A DNA stretch of 12,186 bases from a bacterium (GTDB taxonomy: Bacteria; Patescibacteriota; Patescibacteriia; Buchananbacterales; UBA6539), in assembly GCA_023246815.1 (NCBI GenBank), contig JAHFHR010000018.1, positions 1 to 12,186 of the forward strand. Reading direction: 5' to 3'. Position numbers and translations under genes: made by a program. Of the stretch, positions 6,202 through 12,186 are shown piece after piece. Under the pieces are notes generated by a model that was not told the DNA's origin, did not search any database, and worked only from the letters and a program-made list of their open reading frames with translations. How positions within the stretch are numbered: the first letter of the stretch is position 1; each line of letters opens with the position of its first letter.

Positions 6202-6589
6202 TGGTCACGGTATTATTTTGACTACCAGTATTAAAATTCAGCAATTGCTGGTAGGGTTCAAGTAATGGACGAATTAATGGGGGTAAATAGATTACTCCAA
6301 GCACAATCGGAACTAAAATCAGGACCAGCTTTACCACTCCCCAGACACGCTGGTAATTAATCCAGCGGCTAATTTTTTTGGTGGTCTTTAAAAGTTCACG
6401 GGAAATTTTCAGGTTTTCCTCAAGGAGTTGGTGCAATGCTGGTGCTTTTGCCGTAGTCTCCTGTTGCTGCACCTGGTACACCTGTTTAGTGTACCGCAAA
6501 TTCTCTTCAAGCAGTCGGCGCAAATCATCGGCGGGCTGGCTACCGCTCGTTTTTGGTGTTGCTAATGACACATGGTCAGGTGCTGGCAT
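6194..6589 (-). CDS. Small membrane protein with duplicated Leu-rich helix motif, unrecognised
   Basis: 131 residues. The N-terminal third is polar and Pro/Ser-rich. Next come two related helical segments, LRRLLEENLRYTKQVYQ (23-39) and LHQLLEENLKISRELLK (52-68), which share LLEENL and heptad-like Leu spacing. They look like an internal duplication able to form a coiled coil. A basic stretch (KKISRWINYQR) precedes one hydrophobic segment at about 83-103, followed by a short Asn/Thr-rich tail. Positive charges before the membrane segment suggest the coiled-coil part is cytoplasmic, with the membrane helix near the C-terminus. I do not recognise a family. The gene follows ftsZ behind a candidate terminator, starts at ATG 6589 with no SD, and overlaps the methyltransferase start by eight bases. 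Confidence 0.72.
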   Translation of the reverse strand: MPAPDHVSLATPKTSGSQPADDLRRLLEENLRYTKQVYQVQQQETTAKAPALHQLLEENLKISRELLKTTKKISRWINYQRVWGVVKLVLILVPIVLGVIYLPPLIRPLLEPYQQLLNFNTGSQNNTVTNE

Positions 6590-6618
6590 ATACCAACAGT
6601 ATATACTACGTAACGTAC

Positions 6619-6642
6619 AAAAAAGCGCAGTAGGGCTTTTTT
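6619..6642 (-). terminator. Candidate terminator after ftsZ
   Basis: An 8-bp inverted repeat, aaaaaagc (6619-6626) with gctttttt (6635-6642), surrounds an 8-base loop, starting five bases after the ftsZ stop. On the minus strand the second arm ends in six T residues. The stem is A/T-rich with only two G-C pairs, so termination may be incomplete. The symmetry would allow weak action in both directions. Confidence 0.55.
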
Positions 6643-6646
6643 GTTA

Positions 6647-7822
6647 TTATTTCATTTTTTTACGGATGAACGCGGGAATTTCCAGCTCTTCTTCTTCTAG
6701 TGTTTTTTCCGGTTCAGCAACCATCGGTCGTTTCGGTATCTTATTCATTACCCGCCGCATTGATGTCGGCTCTGGTTCAACGCGCGTTTTAGTTTCAATA
6801 AATTCACTGGGGGTATAGGACATTCGTTCCGGCATGCGAGCGGCCTCACTAACCTTTCCTTCCCGGTCTCGCCCGTGGAATCCAGTAGCAATGACGGTTA
6901 CCTTGGCCTCGTCTTTCATATCAGGATCAATCACTGCTCCAAAAATAATTTTTGCTGATGGGTCAACTGACTCGGTAATAATTTTTGCGGCTTCATTCAC
7001 TTCGTACATACCCAGCCCCGGACCACCCACCACCGTGAAAAGCACACCAGTTGCACCATCAATTGATAATTCAAGAAGCGGTGAAGCAATAGCTGCCTTG
7101 GCCGCATCAACGGCTCGATTTTCTCCTGAACCGTGACCAATGCCCATCAGCGCTGAGCCGGCATCTTTCATGATGGTTTTCACATCGGCAAAATCAACAT
7201 TAATCAATCCAGGAATGGTAATGAGCTCAGCAATACCCTGGACGCCTTGGTGTAATACGTCATCACAAATTCGAAACGCTTCTAGCAGCGATGTTTTCTT
7301 GTCAATCACCTGCAATAAACGATCATTTGGTATAGAAATAATAGCGTCTACTTTGTCCTTGAGTATGGCGTAGCCATGCTCTGCCAAATTACGACGCTGC
7401 GCGCCTTCAAAAGAAAAAGGTTTGGTGACGACCGCCACGGTCAACGCGCCGGCATCCCGTGCCATCGCTGCCACCACTGGCGCGGCACCCGTACCGGTTC
7501 CGCCGCCGAGCCCACAGGTGACAAACACCATATCACAATCTTTCACTAAATCACGGATCTCATTCTGACTTTCTTCGGCTGCCTTGGCGCCAATGTCAGG
7601 ATCCATACCAGCCCCCAGACCGCGCGTAGTAAGTTTACCAATATGCAGCTTCATCGGCGCCTGAGAGTTGTGAAGCGCCTGCACGTCGGTGTTGATTGCT
7701 AAAAAATCCACTCCTCTAATTTTGGAGCGAATCATGCGATTAATCGCTGAATTGCCAGACCCCCCGACGCCAATCACCTTAATCTTTGCAAATGTCTCAA
7801 TGTCTGGTTTGATTTCTGCCAT
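6647..7822 (-). CDS. ftsZ: Cell division protein FtsZ
   Basis: Tubulin-like GTPase that polymerises into the Z-ring at the division site. The 391-residue protein has the N-terminal nucleotide loop VIGVGGSGNSAINRM (16-30), the tubulin signature GGGTGTGA (106-113), and the T7 catalytic loop NVDFAD (208-213), whose Asp residues activate GTP hydrolysis in the next subunit. A charged, variable linker covers about 317-378. The C-terminus LEIPAFIRKKMK matches the conserved tail that binds FtsA, so the FtsA-FtsZ contact looks intact. Only ATG 7822 keeps the full N-terminal fold. No SD precedes it: the 40-base gap from ftsA is almost wholly a tandem repeat. It is probably co-transcribed with ftsA from the promoter at 9160-9189. 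Confidence 0.98.
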   Translation of the reverse strand: MAEIKPDIETFAKIKVIGVGGSGNSAINRMIRSKIRGVDFLAINTDVQALHNSQAPMKLHIGKLTTRGLGAGMDPDIGAKAAEESQNEIRDLVKDCDMVFVTCGLGGGTGTGAAPVVAAMARDAGALTVAVVTKPFSFEGAQRRNLAEHGYAILKDKVDAIISIPNDRLLQVIDKKTSLLEAFRICDDVLHQGVQGIAELITIPGLINVDFADVKTIMKDAGSALMGIGHGSGENRAVDAAKAAIASPLLELSIDGATGVLFTVVGGPGLGMYEVNEAAKIITESVDPSAKIIFGAVIDPDMKDEAKVTVIATGFHGRDREGKVSEAARMPERMSYTPSEFIETKTRVEPEPTSMRRVMNKIPKRPMVAEPEKTLEEEELEIPAFIRKKMK

Positions 7823-7826
7823 GTGT

Positions 7827-7861
7827 TAGCTGATAGCTTGTAGCTGATAGTTACAAGCTCA
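7827..7861. repeat. Period-7 tandem repeat with hairpin in the ftsA-ftsZ gap
   Basis: Five consecutive 7-base units fill the space between the ftsA stop and ftsZ start. Units 1 and 3 are identical (TAGCTGA) and the others are diverged versions (for example TAGCTTG). The 10-mer TAGCTGATAG occurs twice, 14 bases apart. Within it, AGCTTGTA (7835-7842) and TACAAGCT (7852-7859) form a perfect 8-bp inverted repeat with a 9-base loop. The hairpin would lie 12 bases before the ftsZ start in the mRNA and could affect ftsZ translation; no T-run follows, so it is not a standard terminator. Confidence 0.8.
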
Positions 7862-9115
7862 TTACGGCATTATTTTTTTAAACAATTTCTTGGCCTGATC
7901 ACCAAGTCCACCTAGATTTGGCAACAGTTGGAATAATTTTGATAAACCACGACCGCCGCGCTGCGCACCAAGCTGGCTCCCCCACACGACCAATCCAATC
8001 GCTGTAGAAAATGCTGGGTCATGTACTTTGTCAATCGCGCTGGTGACGTTATGTGGTTCACCCAAGCTCGCCGGCAACCGCAATCGTCGCTTCACCGCGC
8101 CAACCAAACCTTTAAGTTTAGCGCCACCACCAGTGAGCACCACGCCTGCCGGTAGCTTACCACTTCGATCAATCTTTTTCAACTCAGCATCTACCTTATC
8201 TAAAATTTCTTCAACGCGTGCCTCAACAATTTCAACAATATACTTTTTGGACACAAAACTTACTTCTTTTCCCTCCAGCTGACCGACATTAATCTCGTCG
8301 CGCTTGTTGATTTCCTTGGACACCGCGTAGCCATAATCAATTTTAATTTGTTCGGCCGTGTCAATGTCAATGCGCAAACCAATCGCAATGTCTGAAGTAA
8401 TGTGATCGGAACCAACTGGCAGCACCGCCGTATGTACAATATCACCTTCTTCAAAAACCGCGAGGCTGGTTGTTGACCCGCCGATGTTAATGACCACCAC
8501 GCCGAGCTCCTTCTGTCGGCTGGAAAGGACTGCTTCGGATGTTGCTAAAATTGACAGCACTAAATCTTCAATGTTAATACCAGGGCGATACACCGCCTTG
8601 GTCAAACTTTTAATCTGTGAACCCAATCCTTGAATGATCTGGGTATCAACCTCCAAACGAACGCCGGTCATACCCAGAGGATCTTTGATGCCTTCTTGGC
8701 CATCAACCGTAAAGCTCTTAGGGATCACATGAAGGATTTCATAGTTCGGCGGAGTTGCCACGGTACGGGCGGCTTCAATGGAGCGCTCAATATCATCCTC
8801 GGAAATTTCGCCATCGCTGCGTGCTACGGCCACTACTCCCCTACTTTCTTGGGAAATAATGTGGGTGCCAGAAATGCCCACCCAGGCATTGTTAATGGGT
8901 ACGCCAATCATCCGCTCGGCTTTTTCCAGGCAGGCTGAAATTGAAGACACGGCGTCTTCAATACTTGAGATGACTCCCTTACTGATACCCTCAGCCGGCA
9001 CTTCCGCCGAACCGATGATGTGGATGTCACCTTCTGGACCGACAACCTGCCCAACCGCAATCCGAATGGCGGTTGAACCAATATCAAGTCCTACAATTTT
9101 TTGTTCGTCTGGCAT
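7862..9115 (-). CDS. ftsA: Cell division protein FtsA
   Basis: Actin-like ATPase that tethers FtsZ filaments to the inner face of the membrane and recruits later division proteins. The 417-residue protein shows the actin-fold sites in order: phosphate-1 GLDIGSTAIRI (9-19), the FtsA-specific 1C region around VPINNAWVGISGTH (72-85), phosphate-2 VVINIGGSTTSLAVF (207-221), and the adenosine motif VVLTGGGAKLKGL (325-337). The end, about 400-417, is Leu/Lys-rich (DQAKKLFKKIMP) and suits the amphipathic membrane-targeting helix of the family. The length is usual for FtsA. ATG 9115 follows an apparent extended -10 promoter by about 40 bases, with no SD. The ftsZ start is 40 bases downstream. No ftsQ or murein genes adjoin, unlike the classical dcw cluster. 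Confidence 0.97.
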   Translation of the reverse strand: MPDEQKIVGLDIGSTAIRIAVGQVVGPEGDIHIIGSAEVPAEGISKGVISSIEDAVSSISACLEKAERMIGVPINNAWVGISGTHIISQESRGVVAVARSDGEISEDDIERSIEAARTVATPPNYEILHVIPKSFTVDGQEGIKDPLGMTGVRLEVDTQIIQGLGSQIKSLTKAVYRPGINIEDLVLSILATSEAVLSSRQKELGVVVINIGGSTTSLAVFEEGDIVHTAVLPVGSDHITSDIAIGLRIDIDTAEQIKIDYGYAVSKEINKRDEINVGQLEGKEVSFVSKKYIVEIVEARVEEILDKVDAELKKIDRSGKLPAGVVLTGGGAKLKGLVGAVKRRLRLPASLGEPHNVTSAIDKVHDPAFSTAIGLVVWGSQLGAQRGGRGLSKLFQLLPNLGGLGDQAKKLFKKIMP

Positions 9116-9159
9116 TAATTATATGAAAACTCGCGGGTGTTAAAAGTTACTATCTGATT

Positions 9160-9189
9160 ATTATAGCACAAATATGGGGTAGGAACCAA
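9160..9189 (-). promoter_or_regulatory. Probable sigma70-type extended -10 promoter for ftsA-ftsZ
   Basis: In the 93-base gap before ftsA, the minus strand has a perfect TATAAT (9165-9160) preceded by TGC, which makes the extended -10 form TGnTATAAT. A half-matching -35, TTGGTT (9189-9184), lies 18 bases upstream. Transcription would begin near 9153, giving a leader of about 38 bases. The start is inferred, but this is the best promoter-like sequence I saw in the window. Confidence 0.7.
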
Positions 9190-9208
9190 GCGCCATATTT
9201 CGCCATAC

Positions 9209-9655
9209 TTACGGTATCATGCTCTTCCCTAAAATCTTTTCTTCCAATCTGCGCATGTGAGCTGCATCTTTTTTGGATCGTTCATGGTCATACCCAAGTA
9301 GATGTAGAAAACCATGGGTCAGCAGTAGGCGTATCTCAGTAGTAGTGCTGTGTCTCAGGCGCTTGGCTTGGCGTGCAGCCTGCGGATAACAAATAATAAT
9401 TTCGCCAAGCAGACCATCGTGCTGAGCAGTGGGGTCGACACGCTCATTGTTAGTAAAACTCAACACATCGGTCACCTGAGGTTTCCCACGATAGATGCCG
9501 TTGAGTTTCTTCATAGTGGCGTCGCCAACAATGCCGAGAGAAAGCTCACGGGGCTTGGTAACATGAAGCGTTGTCGTCATGTGCGTCACCCACTGCTGAA
9601 TTTGGCGTGGCGGGATTTTTCTGCCTGAAGACTGATTTACTTCAATGCGTACCAT
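9209..9655 (-). CDS. ybeY: Endoribonuclease YbeY (rRNA maturation factor)
   Basis: Zinc-dependent RNase of the UPF0054 family, acting in 16S rRNA 3' processing and ribosome quality control. The 148-residue protein carries the metal motif HGFLHLLGYDH (114-124), with His114, His118 and His124 as ligands. It also has the conserved strand TDVLSF (62-67) and GEIIICYPQA (84-93). The length fits the family (about 150 residues). ATG 9655 comes two bases after the stop of the TSP3 gene with no usable SD (TAGG abuts the start), so translation is probably coupled to that gene. In many bacteria ybeY sits with phoH, era or cdd; here it sits between surface-protein genes and ftsA, an unusual neighbourhood. 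Confidence 0.95.
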   Translation of the reverse strand: MVRIEVNQSSGRKIPPRQIQQWVTHMTTTLHVTKPRELSLGIVGDATMKKLNGIYRGKPQVTDVLSFTNNERVDPTAQHDGLLGEIIICYPQAARQAKRLRHSTTTEIRLLLTHGFLHLLGYDHERSKKDAAHMRRLEEKILGKSMIP

Positions 9656-9657
9656 AC

Positions 9658-10608
9658 CTACGGGGTAAGAAAGAAATTTTTCACCATCACATTGAACGTA
9701 GTCAAAAAGTGCTCATCAACAGCACCAGCATTGTTATACAAAATAAAGTAAATAGTAGAAACGTTGTTCGGTGAAACCAAATAGTACGACAAGCCATCTG
9801 GATGGCGGATACCCGTAGTATTATTGATGGTCACCAGCGTCGCGTCAGCAAAACTAACCCCCGGCAACGTTTGGCTAAACCACTCATCAAGCGGCAGGTT
9901 GTTAATATTGGGGATGACCAACACTTCAACAAACTCACCAAGATCAGAAACAAATAATACCTCGCGTTTTTCAGCATCACGCTCCTGCACCTGCCAGGCG
10001 CTGGGATAGATGATTGAGTAGTCGGGATGCCCATACGAAGTGAATAAACTGGTGTCACCGATACGCTGCCCTGCTCCCAGTGGACTAAAACCATTCAAAA
10101 GTTCCGGACCATCAAGAAACGTATCGCCGTCTGTGTCGGCTCGTGTCGGATTGGTACCATACAAAGATTCTTCAACGGAAGTAAGTTGATCACCATCAAG
10201 GTCAATACTACCCCCGGGTGATGTAGTGCCAGGAGTCGTCGTCGGCGTGGTGGTCGGTTGATTTAAATCAATACTGACGCTGGTATTCGTGGAGCTCGTT
10301 GATGTCGCTGGCGCGGTAACCACCGGAGCTAGTGGTGGCGTCGTCGTATCTGCTGTTGGTGATTGATTTGACACCGGTTGAGGCGACAGCGGGGCAAGAT
10401 TTTGATTAAGATAATAGGCAAAACCAGCCAACCCGCCAATGATCAGTATGCCAAGCACCACTACTAATATAACGCCAAAACGCTGCTTTTTTGTTTTCAC
10501 ATAAAAGCGCTGCGGCATGACGTGAATCTGTTCAACAAGCGCCGGATCAACGGTCTGATCCTGCGCTTGTAATTTTTTTAATTTTTTCTTTTTACTTAAA
10601 AAAGCCAT
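9658..10608 (-). CDS. Membrane-anchored TSP3-repeat protein with C-terminal globular domain
   Basis: 316 residues. A very basic N-terminus (MAFLSKKKKLKK) and a cytoplasmic stretch lead to one membrane helix at about 44-67, so the remainder should be outside. Residues 72-134 form a Ser/Thr/Pro linker. Two thrombospondin type 3-like calcium repeats follow, DLDGDQLTSVEE (136-147) and DTDGDTFLDGPE (158-169), joined by LYGTNPTRA. A C-terminal domain of about 120 residues (195-316) begins YSIIYPSAWQVQ and alternates beta-like hydrophobic stretches. It recalls PsbP-like/lipoprotein folds, but I cannot assign it. The layout resembles the neighbouring upstream protein, which lacks this last domain. 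The role is unknown; a calcium-stiffened stalk presenting a globular head is a fair inference. It starts at ATG 10608 without an SD. Confidence 0.85.
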   Translation of the reverse strand: MAFLSKKKKLKKLQAQDQTVDPALVEQIHVMPQRFYVKTKKQRFGVILVVVLGILIIGGLAGFAYYLNQNLAPLSPQPVSNQSPTADTTTPPLAPVVTAPATSTSSTNTSVSIDLNQPTTTPTTTPGTTSPGGSIDLDGDQLTSVEESLYGTNPTRADTDGDTFLDGPELLNGFSPLGAGQRIGDTSLFTSYGHPDYSIIYPSAWQVQERDAEKREVLFVSDLGEFVEVLVIPNINNLPLDEWFSQTLPGVSFADATLVTINNTTGIRHPDGLSYYLVSPNNVSTIYFILYNNAGAVDEHFLTTFNVMVKNFFLTP

Positions 10609-10641
10609 AGTAATCAGCTGCGTCCGAAAACAACAACTGTG

Positions 10642-11316
10642 CTAGTTAGTCTGCAGTAGCGGACCAAGTCCCTTTGGGTTGAATTGATTACGCACCTCTT
10701 CTCCGTCAAGGAATCCGTCGCCATCGGTGTCGGGGTTGTTTGGATCGGTTTCAAAAACACGTACTTCATCGCGATCGGTCAAGCCATCAGCGTCGGTGTC
10801 AACTTTGGTACTATTAGTACCATACAGTGTTTCTTCGTCATCATTAAGGCCATCACGGTCAGTATCACGTACGACTGGTTCAGGCGGAGTTGCTGGTGTA
10901 TCGTTCACCGGTGACTGAGCCGTATTTATGGGTGTGGTATTAGTCGCGGACTGCTGAGTAGTATCAGGCGCTACCGCAACACCCGAACCCTGTACTAGGG
11001 TAAAAGCATACCAACCAGCTCCTGCCAGTACACCAATAATCACGATAACTACCAACCCGAGCACCACCTTGCGACGCTGAGCCAGAATCGGCTCTTTGGC
11101 TACTGATTTTTCGCGCTTGGGCATAGCGGCGGCCAGTGCTGGCGCGGCCGTGGCCGGTGAGGTAAATTGCGGCTCTACCTGATCCACCTCACCGAGAATA
11201 TCCTCTGGTTCTTTTGATTGATTCATGCGGGGCGGCTCGGGGGCCGGCGGTGTGGGAGGTACTCCTATCGTTGGTAAATTACTTGGTACTTGATTTTTTG
11301 GTTGATCCTCAAACAT
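10642..11316 (-). CDS. Membrane-anchored TSP3-repeat protein
   Basis: 224 residues. A long Pro-rich, acidic N-terminal region (1-80) ends in basic residues (LAQRRK). A single membrane helix at about 84-107 is followed by a Thr/Asn/Pro linker (115-148). Three well-preserved thrombospondin type 3-like calcium repeats come next: DTDRDGLNDDEE (151-162), DTDADGLTDRDE (173-184) and DTDGDGFLDGEE (196-207). Asp residues sit at positions 1, 3 and 5 with Glu at 12, as in EF-hand-like loops. The protein ends soon after, so the repeats are its whole extracellular part. It shares plan and repeat wording (ETLYGTN/ESLYGTN) with the protein encoded next, so the two are probably paralogues. It may bind calcium and join partners on the cell surface; no enzyme motif is visible. 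Confidence 0.87.
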   Translation of the reverse strand: MFEDQPKNQVPSNLPTIGVPPTPPAPEPPRMNQSKEPEDILGEVDQVEPQFTSPATAAPALAAAMPKREKSVAKEPILAQRRKVVLGLVVIVIIGVLAGAGWYAFTLVQGSGVAVAPDTTQQSATNTTPINTAQSPVNDTPATPPEPVVRDTDRDGLNDDEETLYGTNSTKVDTDADGLTDRDEVRVFETDPNNPDTDGDGFLDGEEVRNQFNPKGLGPLLQTN

Positions 11317-11340
11317 AAAAGTATGAAGTTAATTAAATAA

Positions 11341-12186
11341 TTAAGGAACATTATCAAACAGTGCACGGCAGTAGATACGGCTCTGGCTGTTATATATTCC
11401 GTTCCAAATTGAAGCTGGAGAGCCATATCGAGGATCTGGCTTAGAAGTATCAGGCCATAAACGTACTTGTGGTGCACCACTCTCTTGACCAAAACCAGAG
11501 TTTACCCAACCTGTTTCATTAAAACACGGAGTGGGCCCACCAGAGACACAGGTCGGCAAACTATTCCAGCCGCTTGCTGGACGACCATTGTCATTATCAT
11601 TAAACGCAATACACTTAGCTGGCAAAGCGTTAGGTAAGCCAGAAACAGCTGGTTTTGTATACTTTGTTCTTTGTGTGCCAAAGGTTGGATTTTTAAAGTT
11701 GATATTTGTACACAGTCCCGTGTCATTAAAATCAGCAAAAGCGCCCCGGATGCCACGACCAGAAGTCGGGATTGCATCGTCATAATCGCCTGTTGACCCA
11801 CTATCAAAACCTTCGAAAGCAAGAACGTGCCTATTATCAGGGTTTGGTATTAAAGTTGATGCAACATTGAAACTGACGGCATCTATAAATGTTCGCCCTG
11901 GATTATTCGTACCATAGCGCGGCGGGTTAAGATTACCAGTAATCAGTTTACCATCAATATATATATTGAAAAAGTCGAGAGCGCCAAATACAGCTCTACA
12001 ACTGTTACTCTGGTCACACCCCGAGCCCTGACAATCATCATACGTCAGTCCCACAGCAGCAGCGTTACAGATGGCGCCATTAGCCTTGACACAAACCCCT
12101 GGTGGAGACTCAACGCAAGTCTGCCCAGCAGTCTTAGAACAACCAACTGCACACTGACTATCACCATCAAAGTCGTTGTTTGGATC
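11341..12186 (-). CDS. C-terminal part of a cysteine-rich extracytoplasmic protein, unrecognised
   Basis: The open frame enters from the right edge and ends at TAA 11343-11341, giving 281 visible codons. The N-terminus is outside the window. The first visible residues (DPNNDFDGDSQC) look like an Asp-rich calcium loop. Nine cysteines fall in the first 63 residues and 14 in total, which suggests many disulfides and an exported protein. The later part is rich in Asn, Gly, Pro and aromatic residues, with beta-like stretches (FFNIYIDGKLI, DAVSFNVAST, HVLAFEGF), as in adhesin or carbohydrate-binding domains, but no family is recognised. A GTG at 12054 should not be taken as the start, because the frame is open upstream with the same cysteine-rich composition. 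The next gene starts 24 bases downstream. Confidence 0.8.
   Translation of the reverse strand, partial: DPNNDFDGDSQCAVGCSKTAGQTCVESPPGVCVKANGAICNAAAVGLTYDDCQGSGCDQSNSCRAVFGALDFFNIYIDGKLITGNLNPPRYGTNNPGRTFIDAVSFNVASTLIPNPDNRHVLAFEGFDSGSTGDYDDAIPTSGRGIRGAFADFNDTGLCTNINFKNPTFGTQRTKYTKPAVSGLPNALPAKCIAFNDNDNGRPASGWNSLPTCVSGGPTPCFNETGWVNSGFGQESGAPQVRLWPDTSKPDPRYGSPASIWNGIYNSQSRIYCRALFDNVP

Noticed and set aside
6590..6630. Promoter with TATACT at 6603-6598 for the gene starting at 6589
   Set aside because: No acceptable -35 at 15-18 bases, and the start codon would be about at the transcription start. A leaderless message is possible but unsupported.
11341..12054. A complete gene starting at GTG 12054
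   Set aside because: The frame stays open to the window edge with the same cysteine-rich composition and no promoter or SD at 12054, so the gene is treated as partial.
1..12186. tRNA/rRNA genes, transposons, toxin-antitoxin or defence genes
   Set aside because: The window is filled end to end by the listed genes. The remaining gaps are all under 100 bases and show no such signatures.

Overview
All twelve supported protein genes, plus one partial gene at each edge, lie on the minus strand, so the window reads right to left. The likely source is a bacterium with a reduced genome, plausibly of the Candidate Phyla Radiation (Patescibacteria, Parcubacteria-like). The reasons are compact gene packing with overlaps and 2-25 base gaps, almost no Shine-Dalgarno (SD) sequences before starts, membrane-anchored thrombospondin type 3 (TSP3) calcium-repeat proteins, and ftsA-ftsZ without an adjacent ftsQ. 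This placement is inference, since no rRNA is present. TAA, TAG and TGA all serve as stops, so the UGA-to-glycine code of Gracilibacteria/SR1 does not apply.

Layout in the direction of transcription. (a) 12186-9658, cell surface: the 3' part of a large cysteine-rich extracytoplasmic protein, then two single-pass membrane proteins with TSP3 repeats. (b) 9655-6647, core functions: ybeY (rRNA maturation) two bases after the second TSP3 gene, then an extended -10 promoter, ftsA and ftsZ, closed by a candidate terminator. (c) 6589-4341: a small coiled-coil/membrane protein, an O6-alkylguanine methyltransferase-type protein, a membrane-anchored protein with eight cysteines, and prfB (release factor 2). 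(d) 4250-190: UDP-glucuronate decarboxylase, a UDP-sugar 4-epimerase, a PfkB-family (probably adenosine) kinase and S-adenosylhomocysteine hydrolase, closed by a clear Rho-independent terminator. (e) 132-1: the start of another membrane protein, running off the left edge.

The best-supported special feature is a canonical programmed +1 frameshift in prfB (AGGAGG TTA CTT TGA C). The real gene starts at 5451 and encodes 369 residues, about 37 more than the uninterrupted open frame shows. Its AGGAGG is the only strong SD-like hexamer I found near any start or recoding site in the window.

Two short tandem-repeat elements with inverted symmetry sit in intergenic gaps. One is a period-9 element between prfB and the decarboxylase gene that also encodes the last five residues of RF2. 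The other is a period-7 element filling the ftsA-ftsZ gap. Functionally, the kinase and hydrolase genes form a plausible pair: the hydrolase releases adenosine and the kinase removes it. The two sugar-nucleotide enzymes should supply surface-glycan precursors. I found no CRISPR array, mobile element, RNA gene or defence system, and no stretch over 300 bases without a gene.
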